This document shows, in pieces, positions 18,742-27,480 of a DNA stretch of 64,000 bases. The notes under the pieces are model-generated. The model saw only the letters and a program-made list of their open reading frames with translations. It ran no database searches and was not told where the DNA came from. Source of the DNA: Occallatibacter gabretensis (GTDB lineage: Bacteria > Acidobacteriota > Terriglobia > Terriglobales > Acidobacteriaceae); contig NZ_LAIJ01000010.1 in NCBI RefSeq assembly GCF_001449115.1, positions 1-64,000 on the forward strand, written 5' to 3'. How positions within the stretch are numbered: position 1 is the first letter of the stretch; every line of letters starts with the position of its first letter. The position numbers and the translations under genes are program-made.

Positions 18742-18819
18742 TGGTGGGCGGTGCAGGATTCGAACCTGCGACCTCCTGCGTGTGAAGCAGGCGCTCTAAC
18801 CAGCTGAGACTAACCGCCC
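18742..18819 (-). tRNA. tRNA-Val (anticodon CAC)
   Basis: The - strand reads a full cloverleaf: acceptor GGGCGGT / ACCGCCC, discriminator A and an encoded CCA; anticodon arm CCTGC-TTCACAC-GCAGG giving anticodon CAC (reads GUG, valine); T arm GCAGG-TTCGAAT-CCTGC. Length is 78 nt with CCA. The D arm is unusual: TA-GTCTC-AGCTGGTTA-GAGC has one nucleotide more than the standard GCTC...GAGC stem, so a U must bulge or G10-C25 must be rearranged. Confidence 0.95.
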
Positions 18820-19250
18820 TGAAAGGAACCTGCAATTCCTGCATGCAGGTGCGCTTACCGCCTTGTTCTACACCCTTTGTGAGGGGGCCGGCAACAGAGA
18901 AGCGCCGGATGCGGTCAACTAGTTTAGAGTAACACCAGCAAGCGCGTTCGGCCAGTTTTTGGGGGCTGAAACCGGGCATCCGGCTGCGCTGTGTACGTGA
19001 ACGCATGTTATTTCGGGCCAGATCAATACGGGCTTCCAGCGACCTCTTCTCCAATGAGCCGGCGGGGCGAACCGGCAGCGGGCGCCCGCTCGGCGATCCG
19101 GGCCTTCCCTCAAGGACCGGAGGCGGAGGCGGCTCTCGTTCTGCTTCCGGCGCGGAGAACGAGCCTGAAGACCCCGCTTCAGAGGCGGAACCCGAATCGA
19201 ATTCAGCCCAGAAGCCGCAACCTTCCCAACCGGGCGGGGTTACAGAAGAT
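18820..19250. other. Region between tRNA-Val and sigma factor
   Basis: The left part holds the tRNA-Val promoter candidate. From 19005 an open frame runs in phase into the sigma factor gene, coding a Gly/Ser/Glu/Pro-rich low-complexity extension; I treat it as untranslated leader, but a longer sigma factor cannot be excluded. Confidence 0.45.
18865..18894 (-). promoter_or_regulatory. Candidate tRNA-Val promoter
   Basis: On the - strand TTGCCG, 18 nt, TAGAAC, placing transcription start roughly 40 nt before the tRNA. The match is moderate and it is the best pair I see. Confidence 0.35.
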
Positions 19251-19922
19251 ATGGCTACCCTGACCATCAATCCGGTTGTGGGAGCGAGCAGCGCCAAAGG
19301 CTCGGCAGCGGACTCGAACATGGGTCCGCATATGCATGCCGAGGCGCTGGACCCGGCCAGCGACGCCGCGATTATGCTTCGCGTGGCGGCCGGGGATGAG
19401 GCTGGTTTTAATTACCTGGTAACGAAGTATCACCGGGCCATGGTGCATTTTCTCTACCGGATGGTTCGCACCCAGGCCGTAGCCGAAGAGTTGGCGCAAG
19501 AGGTCTTTCTGCGGGTTTACCGCTCGCGAGAGAGCTACCGCGCTGAAGCCAAGTTCACAACGTGGCTTTACCGTATTGCCACGAACCTGGCGGTGAACCA
19601 CGCGCGGGATACCCGGCACGAGCGCGCGGCGCACAATGTCTATCTGGATGTGCCGGATGAAGAGACGGGCACGACGCCGGAAATTGCCGACGACGAGCTC
19701 AATGTGGAGCAGCGGATTCTGCGTGACGAGCGCATGGCCGCCATTCGTAATCATGTTCAGGCGTTGCCCGAAAGGCAGCGCATGGCTGTGTTGATGCATA
19801 AGTACCAGGGGCTGGACTATCGGCAGATCGGCGAGGTGTTGAAGCTGAGTGAGTCGGCCACCAAGTCATTGTTATTTCGCGCGTATCAGACGTTGCGCGA
19901 GACGCTTAAGGATTTCGTTTAA
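19251..19922 (+). CDS. RpoE-type ECF sigma factor
   Basis: A 223-aa extracytoplasmic-function sigma-70 factor. Region 2 is clear (DEAGFNYLVTKYHRAMVHFL, then AEELAQEVFLRVYRSRESY, FTTWLYRIATNLAVNHARD) and region 4 carries the helix-turn-helix (LPERQRMAVLMHKYQGLDYR, then IGEVLKLSESATKSLLFRAY). The frame is open 82 codons further upstream (to 19005), but that extension is low complexity, so ATG 19251 is preferred; ATG 19320 is also possible. The next gene encodes a zinc-type anti-sigma factor, so the pair is probably a stress-responsive regulator that controls its own operon. Confidence 0.88.
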   Translation: MATLTINPVVGASSAKGSAADSNMGPHMHAEALDPASDAAIMLRVAAGDEAGFNYLVTKYHRAMVHFLYRMVRTQAVAEELAQEVFLRVYRSRESYRAEAKFTTWLYRIATNLAVNHARDTRHERAAHNVYLDVPDEETGTTPEIADDELNVEQRILRDERMAAIRNHVQALPERQRMAVLMHKYQGLDYRQIGEVLKLSESATKSLLFRAYQTLRETLKDFV

Positions 19923-19963
19923 CGACGGCAGCAATTGGCCGTATTTGTCAGGGAAGTGGGGTG

Positions 19964-20494
19964 ATGGTCATGATGGAGAACAACACCATGTGCGCGGAGA
20001 TGGAGACAAAGCTGGCGGATCTATTGCTTGATCCTGAAGCCGCGCCTGCCGGAGTGAAGGCCCACGTGGATGCCTGCGAGGGTTGCCGCGCGGAGCTTGC
20101 CGCACTGCGCGCCACCATGGGCGCAATGGACGCGTGGCAGGCGCCTGAGCCCAATCCCTACTTTATGACCCGCTTTGAAGCCCGCCTTCGCGAAGAGAAG
20201 AACGCTCCCCGCGCGGGCTGGCTGAGCCAAACAGTTGCGCGTTTGCAGGATCGCTGGCTGCTCAACCCGCAGCAACTGCATGCTCGTCCGCTGGCCGCCA
20301 TGGCGCTTACCGTGGCCGTGCTTGTAGGCGGCGGTGCGTACTTGAATTCATACTGGGAACAGCCGCCGACACCCACGCCGCAGACCGCGGTGGTGCAGGA
20401 TTTGCAGACGCTGGACTCGAATGCACAGCTGCTTGATCAGCTTGAGTCCATCTCTGCCACAGATCAGCAGGATAACGGCCCGGCGCAGGATTAA
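19964..20494 (+). CDS. Anti-sigma factor with zf-HC2 zinc finger
   Basis: A 176-aa membrane-anchored anti-sigma factor. The HxxxCxxC zinc site (HVDACEGC) characteristic of ZAS-type anti-sigma domains lies in the first 45 residues. One transmembrane helix (PLAAMALTVAVLVGGGAYL) separates the cytoplasmic sigma-binding part from a short Pro/Gln-rich outer tail. ATG 19964 is 7 nt after GGGAAG; GTG 19961 and ATG 19973 are alternatives. It is 41 nt downstream of the ECF sigma gene and should sequester that factor. Confidence 0.87.
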   Translation: MVMMENNTMCAEMETKLADLLLDPEAAPAGVKAHVDACEGCRAELAALRATMGAMDAWQAPEPNPYFMTRFEARLREEKNAPRAGWLSQTVARLQDRWLLNPQQLHARPLAAMALTVAVLVGGGAYLNSYWEQPPTPTPQTAVVQDLQTLDSNAQLLDQLESISATDQQDNGPAQD

Positions 20495-20531
20495 GCTGCC
20501 GGAATAAGAAAGGCTCTACGGGGGAAGGAAA

Positions 20532-21395
20532 GTGACCATCGCCGCCAAGACGGGTATTGCGCGCCGCACGGTCCGGGCAGTTGCCGGAACCGTGACGATG
20601 GCTGCGCTATGCCTCTCCCCGGCGTGGGCTCGCAGCGGATTCGGGGGTGGTTGGCAGCATTCAGCCCCGCATTCCTCCGCACCTCGTTCGGCTCCAGCTC
20701 CTCGCGCCTCCGCGCCGCGGCAGCAGTCGCAACCGCGTGGTGGAAACGTGCCGCATGCTCCCGGTGTTGGACAGGCTCAGCAAAGTCATCCACAGCAACC
20801 CGGCAACCAGCCCGGTAGCAATCCCTATTCCGGCGTTGCTCCTGTCCGCCCCGCCTATCCGAGCGGTGGTCAAGGCTATCCGGGATATTCAACGGCGCGC
20901 CCTCTCTATCCGGGTGCGCCTGCGGGTACATATCGCTCGCCGTATTCAAACCCCAACACTGCGCCTCCGGGCCATCTGCAGTCCTGGCTAAACGATCATC
21001 GCAACACGCCCGTGCAGAACCAGGAACAGATTCTGCGCAATGATCCCGGCTTCCGCAAATTGCCTTCCGGCGAGCAACAGCGGCTGATTCAGCAACTGCA
21101 CAACGTCAACGGTATGGATGAGGCCGAGCGTCAGCGCCGCCTGGCCCGCAACGAGATGCTGGAGCGGCTGAGTCCGCAGGATCGTATGCGCGTGAATCAA
21201 TCCGCACAGGCATGGCGAGCGCTGCCCGTAGACCGCCAGGCCATGATGCGGAATGCCTTTCATGATTTGCGATCCGTGCCGCCCGATCAGCGCGCCACGG
21301 TATTGAACTCGGCCCGTTATCAGAACCAGTTCAACCCACAGGAGCGTGGCATTTTGAGCGACGTGCTACGCGCGGAGCCGTATACACCGCAGTAA
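20532..21395 (+). CDS. Exported DUF3106 protein
   Basis: A 287-aa protein beginning at GTG 20532 behind GGGGAAGGA. A signal-like N-terminus (ending PAWARS) leads into a long Pro/Ser/Gly/Gln-rich linker (about 35-145). A C-terminal helical, Arg-rich region (LPSGEQQRLIQQLHNVNGMD, LSPQDRMRVNQSAQAWRALP, VPPDQRATVLNSARYQNQF) resembles DUF3106. It is third in the ECF sigma/anti-sigma operon; I recall such proteins at this position in Acidobacteria, and it may help sense envelope stress. Function is unproven. Confidence 0.8.
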   Translation: MTIAAKTGIARRTVRAVAGTVTMAALCLSPAWARSGFGGGWQHSAPHSSAPRSAPAPRASAPRQQSQPRGGNVPHAPGVGQAQQSHPQQPGNQPGSNPYSGVAPVRPAYPSGGQGYPGYSTARPLYPGAPAGTYRSPYSNPNTAPPGHLQSWLNDHRNTPVQNQEQILRNDPGFRKLPSGEQQRLIQQLHNVNGMDEAERQRRLARNEMLERLSPQDRMRVNQSAQAWRALPVDRQAMMRNAFHDLRSVPPDQRATVLNSARYQNQFNPQERGILSDVLRAEPYTPQ

Positions 21396-21410
21396 GACCC
21401 TAAGCAAAAA

Positions 21411-21442
21411 ATGGGCCGCGATCATGATCGATCGCAGCCCAT
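21411..21442. terminator. Bidirectional terminator
   Basis: Stem ATGGGC...GCCCAT with inner GCGATC / GATCGC pairing around ATGATC. A6 precedes it, giving a U tract for the - strand gene; TCTGTTTC follows for the + strand. It lies between the convergent DUF3106 and aldo-keto reductase genes. Confidence 0.85.
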
Positions 21443-21460
21443 TCTGTTTCAGCCGTTTTC

Positions 21461-22420
21461 TTACGCTGCTACGGGCGCGCTCACTTCATCCAGTTCAAGG
21501 ATGCTCTCTCGATCCAGCTCCAGATTTGCCGCCGCAATCAGATCATCCAGATGTTTGTCGCTTGTAGCGCTGGCAATTGGAGCCGTAACTCCCGGCTGCG
21601 CCAGTAGCCATGCCAGCGCAACCTGACTCGGCGTCGCCTTATGCCGTTCCGCAATTTCGGCCAGCGCATTCACCACCGCAAAGCCGCGTTCATTCAGATA
21701 TTTCTTCACCATGCCGCCACGCGCCGCATTGGCCGCATCTTCCGGCTTGCGATACTTGCCGGTCAGGAATCCCGCAGCCAGCGAGAAATACGGAATCACG
21801 CCAAGCTGATATTTCTTCACCACCGGCAGCAGATCCGATTCAAATGGAAGCCGCTCCACCAGGTTGTAATGCGGCTGCAGTGAAACATAAGCCGCAAGAT
21901 CATACTTCTGGCTGGTATCAAGCGCCTTCGCCAACCGTGCGCCGGTGTAGTTTGACGCGCCAATGTAACGTACCTTGCCGGCTTCGATCAGCTTGTCAAA
22001 GGCACTCAGCGTTTCTTCCAGCGGCGTCGCTTCGTCATCCTTATGCGCCTGGTAAAGATCAATGTAGTCCGTCTGCAGCCGCTTCAATGAGGCATCCACC
22101 GCCTGCGCAATGTAGGCCGGGCTCAGGCCCTTCTTGTCCTCACCCATCTCCATGCCCACCTTGGTGGCCAGAATCACGTCCTTGCGCCGGCCGCTCTTTG
22201 CAAACCACTGGCCGAGGATCGTTTCCGATTCGCCGCCCGAATGACCCGGAGCCCAGCGCGAGTACACATCTGCCGTATCGACAAAGTTCAGGCCGGCATC
22301 CACAGCGCGTTCGAGCTGGTGAAAGGTATCCGCTTCTGAAAGTGTCCAGCCGAAAACATTACCGCCCAGAGTGATAGGCGGAACCTCCGGCCCATTGCTA
22401 CCCAGTTTCCGTTTCTGCAT
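21461..22420 (-). CDS. Aldo/keto reductase
   Basis: A 319-aa NADPH-dependent TIM-barrel oxidoreductase of the YajO/YdjG-like branch. The catalytic tetrad is intact: Asp48 and Tyr53 (FVDTADVYS), Lys87 (ILATKVG) and His126 (LYQAHKDD). The cofactor-binding end is also recognisable (GVTAPIASATSDKHLDDLIA). Physiological substrate is unknown; general carbonyl detoxification or sugar-aldehyde reduction is typical. It stands alone and converges on the ECF operon. Confidence 0.93.
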   Translation of the reverse strand: MQKRKLGSNGPEVPPITLGGNVFGWTLSEADTFHQLERAVDAGLNFVDTADVYSRWAPGHSGGESETILGQWFAKSGRRKDVILATKVGMEMGEDKKGLSPAYIAQAVDASLKRLQTDYIDLYQAHKDDEATPLEETLSAFDKLIEAGKVRYIGASNYTGARLAKALDTSQKYDLAAYVSLQPHYNLVERLPFESDLLPVVKKYQLGVIPYFSLAAGFLTGKYRKPEDAANAARGGMVKKYLNERGFAVVNALAEIAERHKATPSQVALAWLLAQPGVTAPIASATSDKHLDDLIAAANLELDRESILELDEVSAPVAA

Positions 22421-22691
22421 ACGATTTCTCCTCCGACGGTTATCGGATGCCGCAGTCCGCCGTGTGGATGCCGCGCTTCACCCGCCGCGCTTCGAATTGC
22501 GGGACGATTATTGGAGCAAGCTTCAGCCACTTATCGCAATGTTAGTGTTCCCTTCAGCTCCAGCGCCGGCAAGCGAGCCGGCACTTTTGAATGCCCGCAT
22601 GAATTACGAATTCCGTCTTTCCGGTTTGATGAATGGCGTTTGGTATTAGTATTCTGACGTATCGCCGCAACCGGAACCTGGAGCAATCACA

Positions 22692-23318
22692 ATGGAAGCC
22701 TTTAATCCCAAGGTGGATGCGTACATCGCCAAAGCGCAGCCCTTCGCGCAGCCGATCCTGGAGCATGTTCGCAAGCTCGTGCATAAGGCCTGCCCCGGCA
22801 TTGAAGAAGCCATCAAATGGAGCCGCCCGGTCTTCGTCTATAAAGGCGTCATCCTCGCGAACCTCTCCGCCTTTAAAGAGCACTGCAGCTTCGGGTTCTG
22901 GGGCCAGGAAATGGGAAAGCTTCTGAAGGACTCCGGCGTAGTTCGCGATGGCGCCATGGGATCGCTGGGACGCATCACCAGCGTTAAGGATCTGCCCGCG
23001 GACAAGCAGATGATCACATGGATCCGTCTAGCAGCTCAGTCGATTGATAGCGGTGATCATGTCAGCCCTATTTCCGCGCGCAACAGCGTAGTCAAAGCAC
23101 CCAAACCGTCGCTTGAAATACACCCGCAGTTTACCTCCGCATTAAAGAAGGACAAGAAAGCATTCGCAGTCTTTGAGGCATTCAGCCCCAGTTGCAAGCG
23201 GGAGTACATGGAGTGGATCGCCGAAGCAAAGCGGGATGAGACTCGCCAAAAGCGTATAGCCATTGCGGTAGAGTGGATTGCAGAAGGCAGGAAGCGGAAC
23301 TGGAAGTACGAAGCGTGA
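22692..23318 (+). CDS. DUF1801/YdeI-like protein
   Basis: A 208-aa protein with an N-terminal DUF1801 fold (about 15-125: PGIEEAIKWSRPVFVYKG, CSFGFWG) and a C-terminal OmdA/YdeI-like helical domain (about 140-208: FSPSCKREYMEWIAEAKRDE, RKRNWKYEA). YdeI-type proteins are linked to peptide resistance in some bacteria, but the molecular role is not established. A methyltransferase gene follows 14 nt later on the same strand, so they probably share a transcript. Confidence 0.85.
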   Translation: MEAFNPKVDAYIAKAQPFAQPILEHVRKLVHKACPGIEEAIKWSRPVFVYKGVILANLSAFKEHCSFGFWGQEMGKLLKDSGVVRDGAMGSLGRITSVKDLPADKQMITWIRLAAQSIDSGDHVSPISARNSVVKAPKPSLEIHPQFTSALKKDKKAFAVFEAFSPSCKREYMEWIAEAKRDETRQKRIAIAVEWIAEGRKRNWKYEA

Positions 23319-23332
23319 CGGAGAGTCCCACC

Positions 23333-24130
23333 ATGAGCCAGCCCGCACCAACCACATCTGAAACCAACGGTCGTTACTGGGGAACATCTGCTGACGACTG
23401 GGCCACAATTCAGGAGCAAACCTGCAAGCCCGTTTACGAAGCGGCACTCGCCCGCCTCAACGTTGATCACGGCACGTGCCTTCTCGATGCAGGCTGCGGA
23501 GCAGGTCTGGCCGCACAGATGGCTTCACTGCGTGGCGCGCAGGTTGCCGGCATTGATGCGGCGGAGAAGCTGCTCGCGATTGCACGGACCCGCGTACCAA
23601 GCGGAGATTTCCGCCTTGGCGAGCTGGAGCAGTTGCCATTTGAGGAAGACGCCTTTGATGTTGTGACAGGATTCAACTCCTTCCAGTACGCTGCCAGCGC
23701 CGTCACAGCTCTCACTGAGGCATGCCGCGTAACCCGCCCCGGTGGCAGTGTACTCATCATGACCTGGGGAAAACCGGAAGGCATGCAGGCCGCATCGCTG
23801 GTTACTGCATTGCGGCCATTGTTGCCACCGCCCCCACCTGGCGCGCCTGGACCATTTGCTCTCTCAGACGAAGCTGCTCTTCGCGCACTGGCCGCCAGCG
23901 CGGGCCTTGAGCCAACAGAAGTCTTTGATGTGGACTGCCCATGGCATTACGCGAATCTCGACGAAGCTCTCCGCGGCCTGCGCTCCTCCGGCGTAGCCGC
24001 CCGAGTCATCGAGGGTTCAGGCATAGAAGCTGTGAACTCCGCGCACGCCGCAGCTCTCACCCCATTCCTGCAAAGCGACGGCAGTTATCGGGTAGGCGCC
24101 ACATTCCGCTGCCTCATCGCACGGACGTAA
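23333..24130 (+). CDS. Class I SAM-dependent methyltransferase
   Basis: A 265-aa methyltransferase of the UbiE/Methyltransf_11 type. ATG 23333 sits 9 nt after GGAG (23320-23323); the frame is open into the preceding gene but that part is not family-like. SAM-binding motif I is LLDAGCGAG (50-58), followed by motif II VAGIDAAEKLL and motif IV/V FDVVTGFNSFQYA. Substrate cannot be predicted. Confidence 0.87.
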   Translation: MSQPAPTTSETNGRYWGTSADDWATIQEQTCKPVYEAALARLNVDHGTCLLDAGCGAGLAAQMASLRGAQVAGIDAAEKLLAIARTRVPSGDFRLGELEQLPFEEDAFDVVTGFNSFQYAASAVTALTEACRVTRPGGSVLIMTWGKPEGMQAASLVTALRPLLPPPPPGAPGPFALSDEAALRALAASAGLEPTEVFDVDCPWHYANLDEALRGLRSSGVAARVIEGSGIEAVNSAHAAALTPFLQSDGSYRVGATFRCLIART

Positions 24131-24171
24131 GATCGGCCGATACGTTCCTCTACCCCGGTTTCCGCCTTCGC

Positions 24172-25716
24172 TTATGTCCACGGAATCGGGGACGGTTCGT
24201 AGAGAATGATTTCAGTCCCCGCCTGGCCGCCCGCTGGTGCGCCGCCGGAGGTATGGTCCGGCGCACCAGAATTTTGCGGATTCCCTGTCGTGTTGATCAG
24301 CACGTTGCAGGTTCCTTCGGCCGATGAGCCGTCAACATTGAACGCGATGCCTCCGGGACGACACACAAAATGTGCAATGTGTGCACCCGCCGATGGCACA
24401 AGTTGAATCTGAACTCCCGCAGTCGGCTGCAGACGACGACCGTTCGTATGGTCGACGCAGATCTCCAGTCCAAACTTGATTCCGTCGATCGTGAAGAGCG
24501 ATCCTCCACTTTTTGATTCGTCCTTGCTATCGGTGGGCCGCTGGTCGAAATTAGGAATGCTCACATCCTGCGCTCCCGGTGAAGGCAGCGCCGTTACAAC
24601 ACGTCCCATCACTTCGATCTTCCGTCCCTGTTTTTTGCTCCAGTCGTTATTGAAGAGCTGCATGTTGTCGTAGCCTGTGACAGCCTTGCCCCTTTTAACG
24701 CCCCTGTTGGTCACTTGTCGCCTGAAATCAATTGCGGAAACAGTTTCCTTTTGAACATAGCGAAAGCTCTCCTCACTATCCTCCCCGCCTTTCAGTATCA
24801 GAGCCATGTTGTCGATGATCGCCTTATCCGGAATTTCGATCACACTTCCGGGTGTACACGCCTTGCGCTGAGAGTCCACTGCCGTAGGTAGACCGGGACA
24901 TGCGAAAGTCTGCTTGCCGCTTGGATCCATCCCCACATAGGTGAAGCCTTTAGCGTTGTAGTCCTGTCGATTGCCCCATTCAACAAATTGTCGACACTCC
25001 GTGCATACGAGATAGACTTTGCCGGTAAATGTGGCGGCGATCACCGTGCCGAGCACGAAGAGCCAGTCTTTAAACTTCGTGTCCTTGGTCAAACCGCGCA
25101 TTTCGTTCACTATGGTTGGGAAGAACGATATGTCGTAAGCTCCATCTTTCCCACGAAAAAAGAACTCCGGCGCCATGAAAATCTTAAGTGTTTTGGCGTC
25201 GATCGGATCGTTGAAATGCTTGGCATAGTAGCTCGAATAGGCCTGATTGATCGCAGCCTTCATCCAGGAACAACGCAGAGTGCGGTCTGCCTCGTCGTCC
25301 AGATTCCCGTCGTACTGCACAAGCCTGCCTTGATACCACTGCACGCCGTTTATATTTTCCTGAACCCAGTAAGTCGGATCGAATTTGCTCGTGCCTACCT
25401 TGTAGGCGATGCAACATGCGTAGTCATATTTATGCCCCGACACGATTGCGCCGGATACGATCTGAGCGGCCGTCCGCAGCTCCGCAATCTCCTTGGGAAT
25501 CGGGTAGATCGAATCCCGCTTCCAGAGCTTTTCGAAGGCGTCCACATGGTCCAGCATCGATTTTGCGGCAATGCGCTTCGCCGCCGTGGTGACCTCCGTC
25601 TCGTACTTCCTGATGTCATCGGAGATCGCTTCCCGGGCCACCTTCGTCGATATCGGCCAGTTCTGGCTGAAGATTTTGTACCGGTTCTGCCAGTCGGCGT
25701 ATTTAGGAATGCTCAT
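24172..25716 (-). CDS. Divergent nitrilase-superfamily-like protein
   Basis: A 514-aa cytosolic protein not assignable to a named family. ATG 25716 is 7 nt after GGAG. The middle and end show the order of the carbon-nitrogen hydrolase triad: Glu in KIFMAPEFFFRG, a candidate Lys in FRYVQKETVSAIDF following NMALILKGG, and Cys in FGLEICVDHTNGRRL. The strand before the Lys (DWLFVLGTVIAATF) also fits the nitrilase sandwich fold. It is about twice normal nitrilase length: an N-terminal helical region of ~150 residues and an insertion with paired cysteines (VCTECRQF) are extra. No signal peptide is present. Isolated gene, convergent with the methyltransferase. Substrate unknown. Confidence 0.62.
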   Translation of the reverse strand: MSIPKYADWQNRYKIFSQNWPISTKVAREAISDDIRKYETEVTTAAKRIAAKSMLDHVDAFEKLWKRDSIYPIPKEIAELRTAAQIVSGAIVSGHKYDYACCIAYKVGTSKFDPTYWVQENINGVQWYQGRLVQYDGNLDDEADRTLRCSWMKAAINQAYSSYYAKHFNDPIDAKTLKIFMAPEFFFRGKDGAYDISFFPTIVNEMRGLTKDTKFKDWLFVLGTVIAATFTGKVYLVCTECRQFVEWGNRQDYNAKGFTYVGMDPSGKQTFACPGLPTAVDSQRKACTPGSVIEIPDKAIIDNMALILKGGEDSEESFRYVQKETVSAIDFRRQVTNRGVKRGKAVTGYDNMQLFNNDWSKKQGRKIEVMGRVVTALPSPGAQDVSIPNFDQRPTDSKDESKSGGSLFTIDGIKFGLEICVDHTNGRRLQPTAGVQIQLVPSAGAHIAHFVCRPGGIAFNVDGSSAEGTCNVLINTTGNPQNSGAPDHTSGGAPAGGQAGTEIILYEPSPIPWT

Positions 25717-25972
25717 AGGTTTGCTCCGTCTCAATTCAAGTCAAAACAGCCCTGGGAAATAGAAGGCCGTCTCACGAGTGTTGCGTGAACAGCGAAATAG
25801 GAGGGACTTTTTGTGAGTTCTTCTGTGCGTCGAGAATTGTAGCAAAAGCCCGCATATGCGCCTCACCTGCTGTCTATAGGTGGACTCACGCGGCTCTCAG
25901 CTACAATAATCAATGGGCTAAGGCCAAATTATTTGCGCTATCGTAAGCGCCATCCAGCAAGGAGTTTCACCT

Positions 25973-26533
25973 ATGGCGATTCCCGCCACTCAAATGCGTC
26001 CGGGCATGATTATCAAACACAACGAGCAGCTGCACCTGGTCTTCAAGGTCGAGCACCGCACTCCCGGCAACCTGCGCGCCTTCATCCAGGCCAAGCTGCG
26101 GAATCTCAAGTCCGGCGCCATGTTCGAGCACCGCTTCCGCTCCGCCGACGCCATCGAGAAGGTTATTGTGGATGAAACCACCATGGAATTTCTCTACAAC
26201 GACGGCGACGACTATTACTTTATGAACCCCGAGGACTACGAGCAGACTGTTCTCAAGCACTCCACGCTGGGCGATGCGGTCGAGTACCTCACGGCGAACA
26301 TGCAGATCACCGTCAGCTACTTTGACGGCATTGCTGTCGGCATCGATCTGCCACAGACCGTCGAGCTCACCGTTGTCGAGACTGAGCCGGGCCTTAAGTC
26401 CGCCACTGCCTCCAGCGTCACCAAGCCGGCCAAGATGGAAACAGGACTTATCGTGCAGGTCCCGCCCTTCATCAACGAAGGCGAGAAGATCAAGATCGAC
26501 ACCAGCGAAGGCACATACCTGAGCCGCGCGTAA
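25973..26533 (+). CDS. efp: Translation elongation factor P
   Basis: A 186-aa EF-P with all three domains: KOW-like domain I (1-65), OB domain II (66-128) and C-terminal OB domain III ending with the signature PPFINEGEKIKIDTSEGTYL. EF-P enters stalled ribosomes at polyproline and promotes peptide bond formation. The domain I loop reads HRTPGNLRAF: the residue equivalent to E. coli Lys34 (in PGKG) is Asn33, so lysine-based EpmA-type modification is not possible there. AAGGAG lies 9 nt before ATG. It is monocistronic with a strong terminator downstream. Confidence 0.96.
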   Translation: MAIPATQMRPGMIIKHNEQLHLVFKVEHRTPGNLRAFIQAKLRNLKSGAMFEHRFRSADAIEKVIVDETTMEFLYNDGDDYYFMNPEDYEQTVLKHSTLGDAVEYLTANMQITVSYFDGIAVGIDLPQTVELTVVETEPGLKSATASSVTKPAKMETGLIVQVPPFINEGEKIKIDTSEGTYLSRA

Positions 26534-26554
26534 AATGCATTAGCTTCCACGCAC

Positions 26555-26588
26555 AAGAGCCACCGCAGCTGCGGTGGCTCTTATTTTT
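26555..26588 (+). terminator. Rho-independent terminator of efp
   Basis: A perfect 14-bp inverted repeat with arms AAGAGCCACCGCAG and CTGCGGTGGCTCTT that abut, followed by ATTTTT. It begins 22 nt after the efp stop codon. Confidence 0.92.
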
Positions 26589-26614
26589 GCTCGCAAAGTC
26601 ACAGCCTTGCGCCA

Positions 26615-27295
26615 CTACTCAAACTTGAATGCGACCTGCGTCCAGTTATTGCTCATGCCAATGCACTTGGATGTACGCATAAATGCCTTCTGATATTCCT
26701 TCCACGCCAGATATTCATTGAGTGGAGAAGAGTATTCATCGAAGATGATAACGTCGCCTGGCTTTATATAGGAGTCGAGCATCGCAAGCGTATACAAAGT
26801 GCTGGAGTGCAGATCCGAGTCATTGTGAATGACCAGCGGATGTGTAATTTCATGATCTCGCAGGAATGGCAGAATTGTCAGCTGAAACCAACCCTTTTCT
26901 AGTTCAACGCGGGAATCATCGAAGATGGGAAGATTGCCGTTGAGGTCAAAAGCACTCTTGCCCGTTGTGCCTCCAACATGTTGCCAATCCTCAGGCAGGC
27001 CCTCAAAGGAATCGAATCCATAAAAACGTGAGTCCAGATGGCTATTGAGCTGCGTCCATTTGCGCAGGCTCTCACCCTTAAAGACACCAAACTCCAAATA
27101 ACAGATTGCCTGATTTCCAAGCAGTTGATTGACTGAACTATATAATTCAAACCGATGCGGAAACGATGGAACTGACTGCTGAGTCTGTTCGTGGAGAAAA
27201 TCCCACATCTCCGCGTTTCTGTTCACGACGTCCATGCTGCGGGAGTACTTGGGCCAAAGGAATTTGGCAAGGTGCTTCTGCGCGACTGGGTGCAT
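26615..27295 (-). CDS. TylF/macrocin O-methyltransferase-like protein
   Basis: A 226-aa class I methyltransferase-like protein. ATG 27295 lies 8 nt after GGGGAG. The SAM-binding strand-loop is CYLEFGVFKGES and the family-typical FYGFDSFEGLPEDW follows. Acidic metal-site candidates occur in VIHNDSDLHSS and VIIFDEYSSPLNEY, as in TylF-like metal-dependent O-methyltransferases acting on sugars. No glycan gene cluster is adjacent, so the substrate is unknown. It lies between the efp terminator and the serA terminator. Confidence 0.75.
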   Translation of the reverse strand: MHPVAQKHLAKFLWPKYSRSMDVVNRNAEMWDFLHEQTQQSVPSFPHRFELYSSVNQLLGNQAICYLEFGVFKGESLRKWTQLNSHLDSRFYGFDSFEGLPEDWQHVGGTTGKSAFDLNGNLPIFDDSRVELEKGWFQLTILPFLRDHEITHPLVIHNDSDLHSSTLYTLAMLDSYIKPGDVIIFDEYSSPLNEYLAWKEYQKAFMRTSKCIGMSNNWTQVAFKFE

Positions 27296-27420
27296 TCGAA
27301 AGGTCTCCCCGGGCAAATAAGAGTGAATACGCGTTCCGTGCGTGATGCCGGTAAGATGCTCTCCTGGCGGTTGCAGTTGGATCGTTCTGCCTTAAAAACA
27401 GAGAATTCATAAATAAGAAG

Positions 27421-27449
27421 AAAAACCCACCACTGGTTGTGGCGGGTTT
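27421..27449 (-). terminator. Terminator of the serine operon
   Basis: Stem AAACCC-A-CCAC / GTGG-C-GGGTTT with one mismatch and a TGGTT loop. The - strand continues with a T-rich tract (TTTTTCTT). It is 32 nt after the serA stop. Confidence 0.8.
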
Positions 27450-27480
27450 CTATCGCAGTCTGAGTAAATCCCCGCAACCC

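Noticed and set aside
19005..19250. Extended N-terminus of the ECF sigma factor
   Set aside because: Low-complexity Gly/Ser/Glu/Pro sequence without conserved features; the later ATG gives a normal-length factor, though the longer form is not excluded.
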